Origin: Owenia fusiformis | Taxonomy: Eukaryota > Annelida > Polychaeta > Sabellida > Oweniidae | DNA length: 64,000 bases | Assembly: GCA_903813345.2 (NCBI GenBank) | Contig: CAIIXF020000003.1 | Span: 4,182,109 to 4,246,108 of the forward strand | Direction: 5' to 3' | Shown here: positions 26,101 to 36,136 of the stretch, piece after piece | How positions within the stretch are numbered: position 1 is the stretch's first letter | Layout: each line of letters begins with the position of its first letter | Translations under genes and position numbers: made by a program | Notes under the pieces: generated by a model | What the model was told of the DNA's origin: nothing | Seen by the model: only the letters and a program-made list of their open reading frames with translations | Databases searched by the model: none

Positions 26101-28208
26101 AGATGACAGTTGTCGTGGCAACCCCAGTTGTTTCACCAGATGGCAGCACTAGCATTGTAAACGTCCCAACGGTCATTATGCAACCTGTTATTGCTCCCTT
26201 GCCTAATATGGTCAAAGCGCATCAAAAAGAATCAGCTTCGTCATCCAAATGTCCCGCTGAACAACCACTAGATTTAAGTGTTAAGAAGGAACCACAAAGT
26301 CCCCCTCAGGAACGTATCAGTGTGAAAAGTCCTAGTATAAATAGTCCAAGGAAACCAGTTCCTGGTTATGAACAGCCACATGATTTAAGCACCAAATCAG
26401 GACCTTCATCCCCGAGAAGTTTGAGTACTCCAGGAAGTGCTCCCGTGACACCAGTATCGCCATCTGCTGGGCATAACTGGCCTACACCAGGGGTGGGGTT
26501 AAAGGAGAAGACTACCCAAAGGCCTAGTTCCCATAGTGTGGCATCTATGTTATCCCCGGGGTCAGGGGGGAGTCTTTCACCCCCCTCAACGCCCGGCAGC
26601 CAAGCTCCCATACAGGGCATCAGCAAGTGTATGGATTGTAATATTGTGTTCTACAAACACGAGAATTACGTGATTCACAAAGAACATTATTGTTCGGGCA
26701 GGCGTGTAAGACGTCCCGTTATTCAGCAACAAATGATTTATGATCAGAACGATGTTGAACCAAAACGTATCAAACTAGATCACCCACCACCAGATGACAG
26801 CACTAGCAGAGAAAAACCCATATCGCCAAAAGAAAATTCCCCATTGCAAGCAGTCCCACCAAAGTTTTTACAATTTTACTGTGTACCATGCAAGATCAAA
26901 TTCAGCTCCCCCGACACTTTGAAGGCGCATCAACAGTATTATTGTCCATATGCAGGGATTCCCGCAGAGATCCCCACTGCACAGGAAGTCAAGGCAAACA
27001 TGCGAGAGGATTCTCCTGATGAACCAGGCCCGGAGTATGGTTGTATGCAATGTGGCAACATTTACCCTTCTAGTCGATTGCTGAAAGCCCATCATTGCGC
27101 GATACTTGATGTTCAGCTAGTCGCATGTCCCCATTGTGATTATGTCGCCCAATCAGATCAGAGATTAATCGAACATTTAAAGGCACATTCCCCATCTAAA
27201 GCCTATAAGTGTACAATATGTGGTTACCGTGGAAACACTGTGCGTGGAATGCGCATGCACGGGAAAATGCATATTGACGCAGGAGAACAATTCACTGATG
27301 AAAATATGATAGAATTTGAGGAGCCGCCATTAATCCCAAAGCTCCTACGCCACCGCCCTAGCCAACCAATCACAAACGGCGCTCAGATGGAGGCGGAATT
27401 GATCCGGATTAAGAATGAACCATACAAGAGAAGACGATCTCGTAAAAGTTACGAGAAAGCAGAGCATATCCCTGGAAGCAATATCCCTTTAAGGAGACAC
27501 GCCCCTCATATGTGCGTGACGTGTAACCAAGTGTTTTCTGATACGACAAAGTTGCGGGCACATATGAGAATCCATGAAGAGGAATCTTTGCAGTTTGCAT
27601 GTAAACAATGTGATTATATCGTCAACAGCAAAGCAAACTTAGTAAGACATGTTAAGGTAGTTCATGAGCTATATAGTCGACCATGGGTAAACGAGGGACA
27701 AAATGATTCAGACAAAGAGGCAAACCAACAGGATGATGATAACCCGAAAGAAAACACAATTCCTAGAACACATAATAGCCCATCTGAGCCAATCAGAGAC
27801 AATCATAGGGAGAGGACGCCATCTGGTGAACCATTACATAAACACATCAAAGTAGAAAATAACAATCTTGTTGATAATGGAGATGAACGAACAAATCAGG
27901 ACATGTTTAAAACAGAAAAAGTTAATGGTGCAATTTTAAGCCGACCTGCCTCAAGGTCATCGGCCCCGAGAAGCCCTGTTGTCAAAGTGGAAACCCCACA
28001 GCCAGTCAAAGCAAATGGCTCTCATTTAACCCAAGAAGAGATCCTCCAAAGAAAAAATGATAAAAGTAGTGCAATGTACTGTCAAAAATGTGATATAACT
28101 TTCATGTATTATTCCTCTTTCATTGCGCATAAGAAGTATTATTGTATGTCCCATAATGAAGAAAATATTGCCCAACAGGGGGAGCCACTATCTGAGGCAG
28201 TAGCATAG
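5019..28208 (+). CDS. ZFPM: Friend-of-GATA zinc-finger cofactor (partial at 5' end)
   Basis: This is a nuclear cofactor that in known members binds GATA-factor N-fingers and recruits CtBP. Exons 5019-5148, 21529-21900, 24814-24975 and 25549-28208 join in consistent phases (0, then 1, 1, 1), giving 1107 codons plus TAG. The first two exons encode a PR-like domain (GSWLKFMKR...NAIVTLQ, then IIWCEITQDIAENEVLLACF). Exon three has a CCHC finger. The last exon has ten more, mixed C2H2 and CCHC, ending in YCQKCDITF...HKKYYC as in vertebrate FOG C-termini. PLDLS and a second PHDLS match the CtBP-binding motif. AATAAA lies at 28260, 52 bp after the stop. The 5' exons are missing. The 16.4-kb intron 5149-21528 hosts two other genes. 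The family call is firm; ZFPM1 versus ZFPM2 does not apply to an invertebrate. Confidence 0.93.
5150..5325 (-). mobile_element. Short non-autonomous element abutting the FOG splice donor
   Basis: The reverse complement resembles 34800-34980: both have GCATTA-CATG-AAAAT-TCACCACC, CCATTTGTTACAGAC and a GGAGAC-ATAACAAT segment. Its edge lies within about 15 bp of the FOG exon donor at 5149. The same terminal motifs recur near 30796, 33190, 46820 and 47370. Confidence 0.55.
5326..11020. other. FOG intron, repeat-derived AT-rich DNA
   Basis: No exon is recognised. Several diverged copies of one interspersed sequence occur, marked by AATTTAGAGTGTTGACC, at about 5990-6075 and 6340-6425. A weaker copy lies at about 7270-7410 and a reverse copy at about 8800-8940 (with CAGACGGAC). 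Further relatives are in the next intron near 22555-22690 and 23690-23775. They look like an old MITE or SINE family. Confidence 0.45.
11021..11079. promoter_or_regulatory. Three CACGTG E-boxes with a TGACGTA site
   Basis: CACGTG occurs at 11022, 11061 and 11069, and TGACGTA overlaps the last. This lies about 400 bp upstream of the ATG of the ballast-domain gene, in a stretch with more CpG than its surroundings. A promoter role is inference from position and motif clustering. Confidence 0.35.
11483..12175 (+). CDS. Free-standing P2X7-type ballast-domain protein
   Basis: A 230-aa single-exon ORF starting in the context ATCATGG. Residues 1-90 are Ser-rich then charged, with no membrane segment. 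From residue 90 it matches the cysteine pattern of the P2X7 receptor cytoplasmic ballast domain: WCSCGNCQP, then CC (110-111), PGCIT (135-139), LRHIGYRQ, RVPLPSCAV (197-205) and a C-terminal FVGF. In P2X7 this region binds zinc and guanine nucleotide. No P2X channel sequence is attached. Such ballast-only proteins are known in invertebrates and often carry other N-terminal domains. It lies inside the FOG intron on the same strand and converges with the THAP gene, whose stop codon is 1.3 kb away. Its role is unknown. Confidence 0.85.
   Translation: MGNNSSSSSSSESEVNSDFESLSERTKLEDELYSSGNTVSMCQFEPEAGTAQKITEKKSKKNQLETEGQNSTTRSRPSDRYDPPGDPSDLESWCSCGNCQPMDIADENICCKHIPQMSKLNMESVNIGECSTLPGCITENPNFHGLCINRWTLESAWKTYRKQYNQPFNGELSRRLRHIGYRQLASAGWGVLGPQVRVPLPSCAVCCIRAHHPPPEQFEELYEFVGFRDA
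12184..12300. repeat. Short tandem repeat after the ballast ORF stop
   Basis: About 2.5 copies of a unit near 46 bp containing CAGTCTTTTTCAAGACTGGC. That motif is itself a hairpin (CAGTCTT...AAGACTG). It lies in the probable 3' untranslated region. Confidence 0.6.
12301..13498. other. Space between convergent ballast and THAP genes
   Basis: No coding sequence recognised. GAATTGATTGTTTGTAT and TAACATTCCATTCCCTTAC are each repeated between 13130 and 13400. Poly(A) sites of both genes would be expected here. Confidence 0.5.
13499..21107 (-). CDS. THAP-domain protein with DDE transposase-like core, 12 exons
   Basis: Exons (high to low): 21107-20869, 20411-20237, 19849-19603, 19408-19195, 18859-18615, 18230-18132, 17873-17695, 16780-16489, 15832-15692, 15292-15121, 14624-14476, 13692-13499. 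All junctions are GT/AG and all phases agree, giving an uninterrupted 781 aa. Residues 1-80 are a THAP zinc finger (C-x4-C ... CSAH). Then come a Pro/Cys repeat, an acidic stretch (DEESDDEPMEDD...), a CxxC...CxxC zinc ribbon (exon 5) and an RNase H-like core with GGDGRCDS (D434), ITDRH (D499) and HYFDIWH. This layout resembles invertebrate THAP/DDE proteins related to Kolobok-type transposases (inference). No terminal inverted repeats were found around it, and its introns hold other transposons. That favours a long-resident, possibly domesticated gene. It lies antisense inside the FOG intron. Confidence 0.85.
13885..14425 (-). mobile_element. Reverse copy of the 'GGCGGCCAT' repeat element
   Basis: Three tandem units with AATGGCAGCCATTTTT and ACCAAAAGTTTCATTAGACA, antisense to 3.9-4.5 kb. 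The outer edge (AACGCCAAAG, CCATCGAACAG) matches the right end of the 3521-4567 element. It occupies intron 11 of the THAP gene. Confidence 0.65.
16910..17207. mobile_element. hAT-like MITE with near-perfect target duplication
   Basis: Inverted ends TAGTGTTGTCA and TGACACCACTA are flanked by CTATTTAT (16902-16909) and CTATTTAG (17208-17215). This is an 8-bp target duplication with one mismatch. Subterminal ACCAGTTAAC/GGTTAACC motifs occur at both ends. There is no ORF. It sits in intron 7 of the THAP gene. Confidence 0.75.
17281..17664. repeat. 192-bp direct tandem duplication
   Basis: 17281-17472 and 17473-17664 are almost identical. This is a recent duplication inside intron 7 of the THAP gene. 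Confidence 0.85.
18921..19020. mobile_element. Fragment of the GGCTTTGTATAAAAAACC TIR element
   Basis: About 100 bp nearly identical to the left end of the complete element at 33518-33911. No matching right end is seen. It lies in intron 4 of the THAP gene. Confidence 0.6.
20275..20350 (-). repeat. 18-bp coding minisatellite in THAP exon 2
   Basis: About four 18-bp units encode a repeating Ala/Ser-Pro-Thr/Ala-Pro-Cys-Ala hexapeptide between the THAP finger and the acidic region. The unit length keeps the reading frame, so copy number may vary without breaking the protein. Confidence 0.7.
20540..20666. mobile_element. Small MITE with G/C-tract ends
   Basis: Ends GGCAGATCTGGGGGG and CCCAGATCCACCCCTG are inverted relatives. 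The centre holds GGGCCCAA palindromes. It lies in intron 1 of the THAP gene. Confidence 0.55.
20869..21107 (-). CDS. THAP zinc-finger exon (start of the nested gene)
   Basis: Begins MPNRCVVGSC. Shows the THAP C2CH layout: Cys5 and Cys10, LFRWPKDP, a Trp in RLWCNFV, then VCSAHF. THAP domains bind DNA in a sequence-specific way. It ends at a GTAAGT donor, leaving two bases that make an ATG codon with exon 2. Confidence 0.9.
21529..21900 (+). CDS. ZFPM: FOG exon: rest of PR-like domain and acidic linker
   Basis: Acceptor ACTTTCAG, donor ACATT|GTAAGT. It opens with SNIIWCEITQDIAENEVLL, which corresponds to the LWCTTTKAISEGEE segment of vertebrate FOG. It continues into a Ser/Glu/Lys-rich linker containing IKVEVD and LKMEPKSP, which look like sumoylation-type motifs (psi-K-x-E); that reading is inference. 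Confidence 0.85.
21901..24813. other. FOG intron, no gene seen
   Basis: AT-rich intron with two diverged copies of the old interspersed family (about 22555-22690 and, reversed, 23690-23775). No exon-like stretch recognised. Confidence 0.5.
24814..24975 (+). CDS. ZFPM: FOG exon: first CCHC zinc finger
   Basis: Acceptor TTGTTTCAG, donor GAAG|GTGAGT. The finger is CCMNCGVKFSNPSTLEAHAT followed by FYC, the CCHC type that FOG proteins use to contact GATA factors. A Ser-rich linker follows (ISPESGMSESKSE). Confidence 0.9.
25549..28208 (+). CDS. ZFPM: FOG terminal exon: ten zinc fingers and CtBP motifs
   Basis: A single 2660-bp exon. The fingers in order begin FKCNEC, MRCNNC (CCHC), SKCMDC (CCHC), FYCVPC (CCHC), YGCMQC (short), VACPHC, YKCTIC, HMCVTC, FACKQC and MYCQKC (CCHC, near the C-terminus). 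Long Ser/Pro-rich linkers separate them. QPLDLSVKKEP (about 26260) and QPHDLSTK (about 26375) are PxDLS-type. A basic KRRRSRKS stretch (about 27425) could be a nuclear localisation signal. The antisense ORFs over this exon are shadows. Confidence 0.95.
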
Positions 28209-28699
28209 TGACATCTATATATGAAATTAATTATTGCCTCATATACACATATAGCGCAAAATAAATACAATGGATGTAGCTAGTTATTGAGACAGACAGG
28301 GCAAATCCAATATTTTATTGAATAATATAAGATTTCACCAAAACTTTGTCCTATAGTAACATACACTCTTCTTTTAGCCTCTTCTGTATAAATTTGCATT
28401 TATCTTTTGTTGTTCCTGACTGTGACATTGTTTGACTGTATTATCGATATTTTATTTAAAATGAACAAATAATTCTCAGACATAAGAATAGGGTGCCATC
28501 TATTTAAAAGTATTAAAATCATATTTTGCCTGCAATACTGTATTTGTACCTTTCACCTAGTTTTATTTTTTGAAAATTGACAAAACTATTGCCAAACCCC
28601 CAGGTATAAAGGTTTTTGGCAGAAATACATTAAGTTTATTAATATAACTGATTACCTGTATTTGTTAGCAAATATTGGAAATGTGTTCTTTTTCTCAGT
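28209..28699 (+). other. ZFPM: FOG 3' untranslated region, probable
   Basis: AATAAA at 28260 is the first candidate poly(A) signal after the stop. Another AATAAA-type signal lies near 30454. Nothing else recognised. Confidence 0.4.
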
Positions 28700-28701
28700 T
28701 A

Positions 28702-29038
28702 CACTCCCCTCCATAAGTTTGGCAATCGGAACATTTTGTTGGATTGCATATCAAAGCCTTGCATTATTTGAAGTTTGTTCCTTAATTACAACTTTGATGA
28801 ATTCTGTCAAATCGACAAATACAAACAAGCTTTGATAAGGCTAATGGGAACCTCTGGTAGCCAAACTTGTTTGTTTTTTTTAGTGTTCATTGGAGGGAGT
28901 TTAATTATCATATTGACTTCTGTAAAATACTCTTACATATATATTTTACACATTCACTCCAATTCACACACATCCGTCCTCATTCATTCCATATCTTATT
29001 GTCATTTTCCAAACTTGCCAAACTTATGAAGGGGGGTG
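28702..29038. mobile_element. Mariner-like MITE
   Basis: Inverted ends CACTCCCCTCCATAAGTTTG and its near reverse complement (AAACTTATGAAGGGGGGTG) are flanked by TA on both sides. The element is 337 bp and non-coding. Confidence 0.7.
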
Positions 29039-29904
29039 TAGTAGAGAGAAAAATGATATTGAATGAAAGATCAGGGAAGCATTACATTTGTGTTCAGTTG
29101 TACTAAAATCTGGCAAAATAACCAGTTACTAATATTTTTAAAATGACCAAGATCAGTGCGAATAGTGCCAGATTAATTGTAAAAACAGTAAATGTGAGGA
29201 ATATCTCGACTTGAATGAATAGCAATAAGTGGGTGAAAAACTAGTCGACTATGGATGTTCTATGGGTACATACACACAGGGAAGCATTTCATTGTTCCAA
29301 GGTTATGAGCTTTGAAACCTTTAGATAAACTCACTATTCGATTTCTGAGACATTCTTATAATGTAAGCAGCATTTCCCAAAATGGGAGACCTTGTGCCGT
29401 TACTTATTGTACAAAATTTACATTACATTCAAAAATAAGAAATCCTCATCAGCCTACAAGAATATGGCGAGTGCTCTGTGTATATTGTAGCATAATGTAG
29501 ATAGAGTAAATGTCTTGTGCTGTTGTATAATTTTATACAATTACATTAATTAAATTACAATTAATTACATTAATTAAATTGAATGTAAATTATAAGTACA
29601 TGTATGTGTGACATTTGATGTTGTACTTTATTGTAGCAGTCCATTGGACATGAATCCCAAGGAAATATGGCCATTTAGAACATTGTAAATTGATCATATT
29701 GTAAATTGGCAAGTGATCATATTGTAGGTATAAGAACAATGATTGTAAGTAGATCCCTGGAAAAATAAGTTATGGGGACAGTAATGTCTGATGCACATGT
29801 TCAAGTTCCCAGAGAAAATGTAACTTAATCTCCCAATTGCTGCTTAAAAACTTCTCAGAACAATTATTTAACCTTGACTGATTTGGATAAAACATCATGA
29901 ATTG

Positions 29905-30085
29905 AAATCAATGATAACGATAATATCAATACTATCAATGATAACAGTAGTATCAATGATAACAATAATATCAATGATAACCGTAGTATCAATGATAACA
30001 ATAATATCAATGATAACAATGGTATCAATGATAACAATAATATCAACGATAATAACAATAATATCGATGATAACAACAATCTGAT
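29905..30085. repeat. ATCAATGATAAC minisatellite
   Basis: About ten copies of a 15-18-bp unit such as AATATCAATGATAAC. It produces meaningless repetitive ORFs on both strands. Confidence 0.8.
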
Positions 30086-30528
30086 ATTTTGAATGTATTT
30101 GAAGTCAATCAACATTTTGAAACTTCTAGTCAAATGAATATTGTGTGATAATGTGATTTTAGATTTTCTTGTGCAATATAATCGAATGAACACTATGTTT
30201 AAATTAGTGAAAAAATTGGAATGTATGAATGTGTTGATAAATGCTCTGGCAAGTGTTCCTTCATACTGTATATTATATTCTTAAGGGAAATGTATGCCAA
30301 AAAATTCTAAAAATACTATTCCTTTAATAATTTATCTTGAGCGTGTTAACAGACTTATAACACTCCTTGTTATAAGTATGGAAATTAGTCTTGTTATACT
30401 GATTATAAATTGGTGTACAATATGGAAAAACTGGAATTCTATGAAGTATACAGAATAAAGCATATGTAAACGACAGTATATATTGGATTTGTCTTACAGT
30501 CTACAGTTTGTTTGCATATTTGTTTATT

Positions 30529-33225
30529 ATCCCACCAAACAAAGTTTGAGGGGGATATAGGAAAGTCATAATAACTCAAATACCGATTGACGGATTTGAT
30601 TCAAATTTTATAGGCTTATGCCTTATGGTTGTAGGACCTCTGCTTGAGAAGGAATTTTCAATATGGCTGCTCAATTCAAAATGGCCACCATTTTTTGTTA
30701 AAATGTAATCTATGATAACTCAATTACTAGTGGACAGATTTGGTTCCAATTTTATATGCTTATGCCTAGGAACAATGGAGCTTTTGACAAGGCATTAACA
30801 TGACAAAATGTCACCACCTAGTTGCTCACAATATTATGAGTTCAAACTCTAGTCAGATTTGAATTTCTGAAAACTTGTAAAGTCAAATTTGAACTTCTGA
30901 AAAGATGTAGATGATTTTGAAAAAAAAATTTGGTCAATTTGAAGCAAGTTGAAAACAGACCTTTTTGACCTTTTTTGACCTTGAGAAGGTCATTAAAGGT
31001 CAAATGTCAAATCTAAAGTCAGATTTGAATTTCTGAGAACATGTAGATGATTTTGAAAAAAAAATTAGTCAATTTGAAGCAAGTTGAAAAAAGACCTTTT
31101 TGAACTTTTTTGACATTGAGAAGGTCATTGAAGGTCAAATGTCAAATCTAGAGTCAGATTTGAATTTCTGAGAACACGTAGATGATTTTGAAAAAAAATT
31201 TAGTCAATTTGAAGCAAGTTGAAAAAAGACCTTTTTTGACCTTCTTTGACTTTGAGAAGGTCATTGAAGGTCAAATGTCAAATCTAGAGTCAGATTTGAA
31301 TTTCTGAGAACACGTAGATGATTTTGAAAAAAAATTTAGTCAATTTGAAGCAAGTTGAAAAAAGACCTTTTTGACCTTCTTTGACTTTGAGAAGGTTATT
31401 GCAGGTCAAATGTCATTGAAGGTCAAATGTCAAATCAAAAGTCAAATCTAAAGTCATATTTGAATTTCTCAGAACATGTAGATGATTATGAAAAAAAATT
31501 TAGTCAATTTGAAGCAAGATGAAAAAATACCTTTTTGACCTTTTTTGACATTAAGAAGGTCATTGAAGGTCAAATGTCAAATCTAGAGTCAGATTTGAAT
31601 TTCTGAGAACACGTAGATGATTTTGAAAAAAAATTTAGTCAATTTGAAGCAAGTTGAAAAAAGACCTTTTTGACCTTCTTTGACTTTAAGAAGGTTATTG
31701 CAGGTCAAATGTCAAATCTCAAGTCAAATCTAAAGTCAGATTTGAATTTCTGAGAACACGTAGATGATTTTGAAAATTTTTTTTAGTCAATTCGAAGCAA
31801 GTTGAAAACAGACCTTTTTGACCTTTTTTGACCTTGAGAAGGTCATTAAAGGTCAAATGTCAAATCTAAAGTCAGATTTGAATTTCTGAGAACATGTAGA
31901 TGATTTTGAAAAAAAAAATAAGTCAATTTGAAGCAAGTTGAAAAAAGACCTTTTTGACCTTTTTTGACCTTGAGAAGGTCATTGAAGGTCAAATGTCAAA
32001 TCTAAAGTCATATTTGAATTTCTGAGAACATGTAGATGATTTTGAAAAAAAATTTAGTCAATTTGAAGCAAGATGAAAAAATACCTTTTTGACCTTTTTT
32101 GACCTTGAGAAGGTCATTGAACGTCAAATGTCAAATCTAAAGTCAGATTTGAATTTCTGAGAACATGTAGATGATTTTGAAAAAAAAATTTAGTCAATTT
32201 GAAGCAAGTTGAAAAAAGACCTTTTTGACCTTTTTTGACATTGAGAAGGTCATTGAAGGTCAAATGTCAAATCTTAAGTCAAATCTAAAGTCAGATTTGA
32301 ATTTCTGAGAACAAGTAGATGATTTTGAAAAAAAAATTTAGTCAATTTGAAGCAAGTTGAAAACAGACCTTTTTGACCTTTTTTGACCTTGAGAAGGTCA
32401 TTGAAGGTCAAATGTCAAATCTTAAGTCAGATTTGAATTTCTGAGAACACGTAGATGATTTTGAAAAAAAAATTTAGTCAATTTGAAGCAAGTTGAAAAC
32501 AGACCTTTTTGACCTTTTTTGACCTTGAGAAGGTCATTGAAGGTCAAATGTCAAATCTAAAGTCAGATTTGAATTTCTGAGAACATGTAGATGATTTTGA
32601 AAAAAAAATTTAGTCAATTTGAAGCAAGTTAAAAAAAGACCTTTTTGACCTTTTTTGACTTTGAGAAGGTCACTGAAGGTCAAATGTCAAATCTTAAGTC
32701 AAATCTAAAGTCAGATTTGAATTTCTGAGAACACGTAGATGATTTTGAAAAAAAAATTTAGTCAATTTGAAGCAAGTTGAAAACAGACCTTTTTTACCTT
32801 TTTTGACCTTGAGAAGGTCATTGAAGGTCAAATGTCAAATCTAAAGTCAGATTTGAAGGTCAAATGTCAAATCTAAAGTCAGATTTGAATTTCTGAGAAC
32901 ATGTAGATGATTTTGAAAAAAAATTTAGTCAATGTGAAGCAAGTTGAAAAAAAAGACCTTTTTGACCTTGAGAAGGTCATTGAAGGTCAAATGTCAAATC
33001 TAAAGTCAGATTTGAACTTCTGAGAACATGTAGATGATTTAGAAAAAAATTGAAGTCAGTCTAAACAGTATTTGTTAAGTTATAGGAAGTTGTAAGAAAT
33101 TGTTACAGACGCCGGACGCCAACCGCCGGACGCCAACCGCCAACCACCAACCCCCGGACGCCGTCGCAAAAAAACGGAGACCATAACAATATGTCACCAC
33201 TTTTGGTGGTGACATAATAAAAATG
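30529..33225 (+). mobile_element. Composite repeat element containing a 16-copy satellite
   Basis: The left end (TATCCCACCAAACAAAGTTT and GGGGGATATAGG) matches the palindromic end at 3521. The right end carries a perfect hairpin, GTCACCAC...GTGGTGAC, at about 33194-33215, after a GC-rich CGCCGGACGCCAACCG stretch. The inside is mostly the AGGTCA-bearing tandem array. No protein-coding capacity. Confidence 0.6.
30855..33060. repeat. 16-copy satellite rich in AGGTCA half-sites
   Basis: Units are mostly 133-148 bp (about 165 bp where extra sequence intervenes). Landmark GAATTTCTGAGAACA occurs at about 31027, 31162, 31298 and onward to 32887. Most units contain two TGACCT and two AGGTCA hexamers as TGACCT-N4-TGACCT, then AGGTCA-TTGA-AGGTCA. 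Some half-sites are mutated, for example TGACTT. Confidence 0.85.
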
Positions 33226-33359
33226 AAATCCATTTTTTGAAAAAAGAATCAATTTTTTCTCAGTCTCTAGTAAAACAGACTCCAATTCTTCCAGAATCAC
33301 AAGGACCACTCCCAATAATTTTGCCCCCTGAGGTAACCACTTTTTGCTAATAGTCAAGT

Positions 33360-33517
33360 TTCCTCATTCTATAAGTCACCATGGTAATAATCTTTCAGCA
33401 TATTCAGATAACTTGTATTGGTTTCTTCATTTGTTTGATAAGTTACCATGGTATTAAATTTCCAGCATAAACATATGAAGTTGCATTTGTTTCTTTATTC
33501 AATCCCTCCATAACTTT
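33360..33517 (-). pseudogene. Displaced copies of the dehydrogenase last-exon tail
   Basis: Two degenerate copies of the segment that encodes the C-terminus and stop of the dehydrogenase gene. Landmark on the plus strand: TACCATGGTATTAA-TTTCCA then TTGCATTTGTTTCTT. The second copy runs into sequence matching 36479-36527 and is cut by the element at 33518. Confidence 0.65.
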
Positions 33518-33911
33518 CGGCTTTGTATAAAAAACCTCCTACCTCATACCCACCTAAGTGGGACATGATACAGTCATTGAAGGGTTCAATTTTTAAGATT
33601 TTTAAATCTCAAAATAGCTCTAATTATTAACATTTCTACAATTCCGGCTTTATTTTATGACTTGACGGATGACAAATCCATAAATAAAGGCATATGGGTG
33701 CATTGTAATGTGTAATGACCCGAGGGCGCCCCAGTGGAATAACTAATTAACGACTGCAAGCATAGGTCCAACAAGCCAGATAAAGAAATTGAAAGAAAGT
33801 GTGCTAAATTCAATGCCCAAAGTGGGAATAGAACCCAGGTGGGATGTAGTAGCAACTCGCTCAAAGCCCGGGTAGGTGGGTATGAGGTAAAAAGTTCTTT
33901 ATACAAAGCCG
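33518..33911. mobile_element. Non-autonomous TIR element, about 394 bp
   Basis: Ends CGGCTTTGTATAAAAAACC and its inverse (TTTATACAAAGCCG) continue as inverted repeats for about 40 bp (CCTCATACCCACCT / AGGTGGGTATGAGG). Related fragments lie at 18921-19020 and about 43915-43960. It contains a tRNA-B-box-like GGTTCTATTCCC on the minus strand, so part may be SINE-derived. Confidence 0.75.
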
Positions 33912-34799
33912 TCTTATTTCATTGATACTTTTGTTTATGGATTTTATATCATCCTTAGTGGCCATAGTTTGTTCCATAGATAGTATCATATCATGGATGT
34001 CATTTAGGGTTGCATTTTTAGAGCTAGATGCTGAACTTGAGCGTGTGCTGCTTGCCATTGTGTCTTTAGCATGTAGTACAAAGAAAGTGTTTATCCTACC
34101 AAGTTTTTGCTGTCCAATATCTGGGCAGTTATTGTTGCTTCATTTGTTTATAAATATCCAAATGTATCCTAGTATTATATGTGTGTCATATTATATCCTT
34201 ATTTATGTTACTAAATGTATTGGATAGATAATAATTTCATATACTGTTAAAAAGCTAAGCATAAAATTGAGATAAAATATTCATGTTTTGATTGTGATTA
34301 TCATTTGTATTTTACTACACGAAGGCTCCATAACATTCAATGCATACATTATAATATACTAATTCTCATGATCTATTAGCTTGTGTATATCAAAAATTCG
34401 AACATGACTATCAACGCCTTCTATAAATTGTGAACAAAGTTACCCGGTGTATATTTGTCGACACACCACCTGGTAATATGAGTAATGTGTGACGTCATAA
34501 CGGCGGGACATCGTAATGGTGGGCCACCATGAATATTCGAAAATTGTTAGTGAGTTTCCATGTTCGAATCGTAATATATACCTCAGAGCAGGTGTTATAT
34601 TGACCAGATACCTCAGGGCAAGGTACAAAGCCTTTTGAACCCCTCACTCCCTTCGGTCGTTTGGGTTACAGAAAATGTTTGAATATTTGAATATCTTTTG
34701 TACAATTGTCTATTATGCACAATTATCAATAGTCAAAAACGTGGGAATTCAAATGGTATCAGTATAAGATATTTATTACATACAGTAATTGTACATCTT
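33912..34799. other. Intergenic stretch, nothing firm
   Basis: No gene recognised. Scattered short ORFs lack family resemblance or splice context. Confidence 0.45.
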
Positions 34800-34980
34800 T
34801 GTACAATAACAAATCAACAACAAGGCATTAGCATGCAAAATGTCACCACCTGCCATTTGTTACAGACGCTGACTGCAGAACACCAAACGCCAAACATCAA
34901 CCGCCACAGACCGTCCACAAAAAAGTTGTTGGAGACAATAACAATATATCATCACTTATGTGACAAAAAAATACAGTTTG
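34800..34980 (+). mobile_element. Short non-autonomous element, sister of 5150-5325
   Basis: GCATTAGCATGCAAAATGTC at the left, CCATTTGTTACAGACGC in the middle and GGAGACAATAACAATAT at the right match the reversed copy beside the FOG donor. Confidence 0.55.
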
Positions 34981-35264
34981 ATGTCCAATTTTTACAAGGT
35001 GAGCCAAAAAACATAACCGAACAAATGTTAACTAACTTAGTCATCCTGCATGGTTTTATGGTAATATTTCTCACAATTAAATCTTGTTAAATGTTCTTTC
35101 ATTCTACCACCGTTTCATTTGTCTACTTGAAGCAGTTAAATCAATACTAATTGTAGTGCACGGGTAGTTTACAACAATTGATCATTATGTTTTAGCATGC
35201 TTGTTTTCTTACCCTGGTTTCAATTTTCAGCATAATCATCAATGTAGCAGTGTTCTCCGCAGGA

Positions 35265-35880
35265 TTTTTTCTCAAGTGGGTGCAAAATTCATATTTTTTA
35301 CAATGTAGACCTTTGATCAAAAGGTGACCTTTTCATGATTTTTCTCATTTTCAAGTGGGTGTAAATAGATTCTCAAGTGGGTGAAAATAGATTCTCAGGT
35401 GGGTGTAAACCAGCAGGGCAATAGCCAGGGGGGATAGATTGGTTCCCCCCTGGCCAAAAATTCTTTCAAAACATGCAGTTTTTCACCATTCTGAGCAGTT
35501 TTTAAGTGATTTTGGCCATTTTTGGACCAATATTGTCAATAGTGAACCCCCTAGAATTTTTCAAAAAGTGAACACCCCTTGGCAAATCCTGGCTCTGGCC
35601 TGACCAGTTATTAATATCTCAGTTGGGTGGAGTGCCCATTTGCTGTAATGATGGGGAGATCACTGCTATAGTTTTGTGCATCAAACATTTGGAACAACCA
35701 TACAATATGAGCGTGGAATTTTTTGAGATTTTTTATCAAATAAAAATAAAACTGTAAAAATCAAATGTTTAAATATATCTCAGTAAGCCTAAATGCCTCA
35801 TTTAATTCTTGCCTCATTTAATTCTTGCCTCATTTAATTCTTGCCTAAACTCATTCTTGCCTCAACCAATTTTGCCTCAC
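35265..35880. repeat. Short tandem repeats and a small dispersed repeat
   Basis: CAAGTGGGTGTAAATAGATT-type units occur at 35350-35410. A dispersed element at about 35405-35600 (GCAGTTTTTCACCATTCTGA, AAGTGATTTTGGCCATTTTT) is shared with 39560-39690. Units of 16 bp, CTCATTTAATTCTTGC, occur at about 35800-35870. Confidence 0.55.
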
Positions 35881-36136
35881 ACAATCTGAAAGTAATTTCT
35901 TTAATTGTCCAGCAATTGTATAATTAATGGGCATCTCACTAGAACATTTGCTATAAAGGATTACCAGGCATAAATACTTCAGCACAATCATACAAGATCC
36001 TAGCACCGGGCTACAACTTTTAAGCACAATCATATCTTTGTCAGATTGTGTGCGAAATTCTCAGCTTAGTAAAAATATGCATTATAAGCATGGAATATCA
36101 CATTTGAATCAAAGTCATGACTATCCTCATTTAGGT

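Noticed and set aside
26021-27600. Antisense ORFs across the FOG terminal exon
   Set aside because: These are shadows of a strongly supported zinc-finger coding exon.
33190-33225. Helitron 3' end
   Set aside because: A perfect hairpin is present but no CTRR follows it, and no Rep/helicase coding is in the element.
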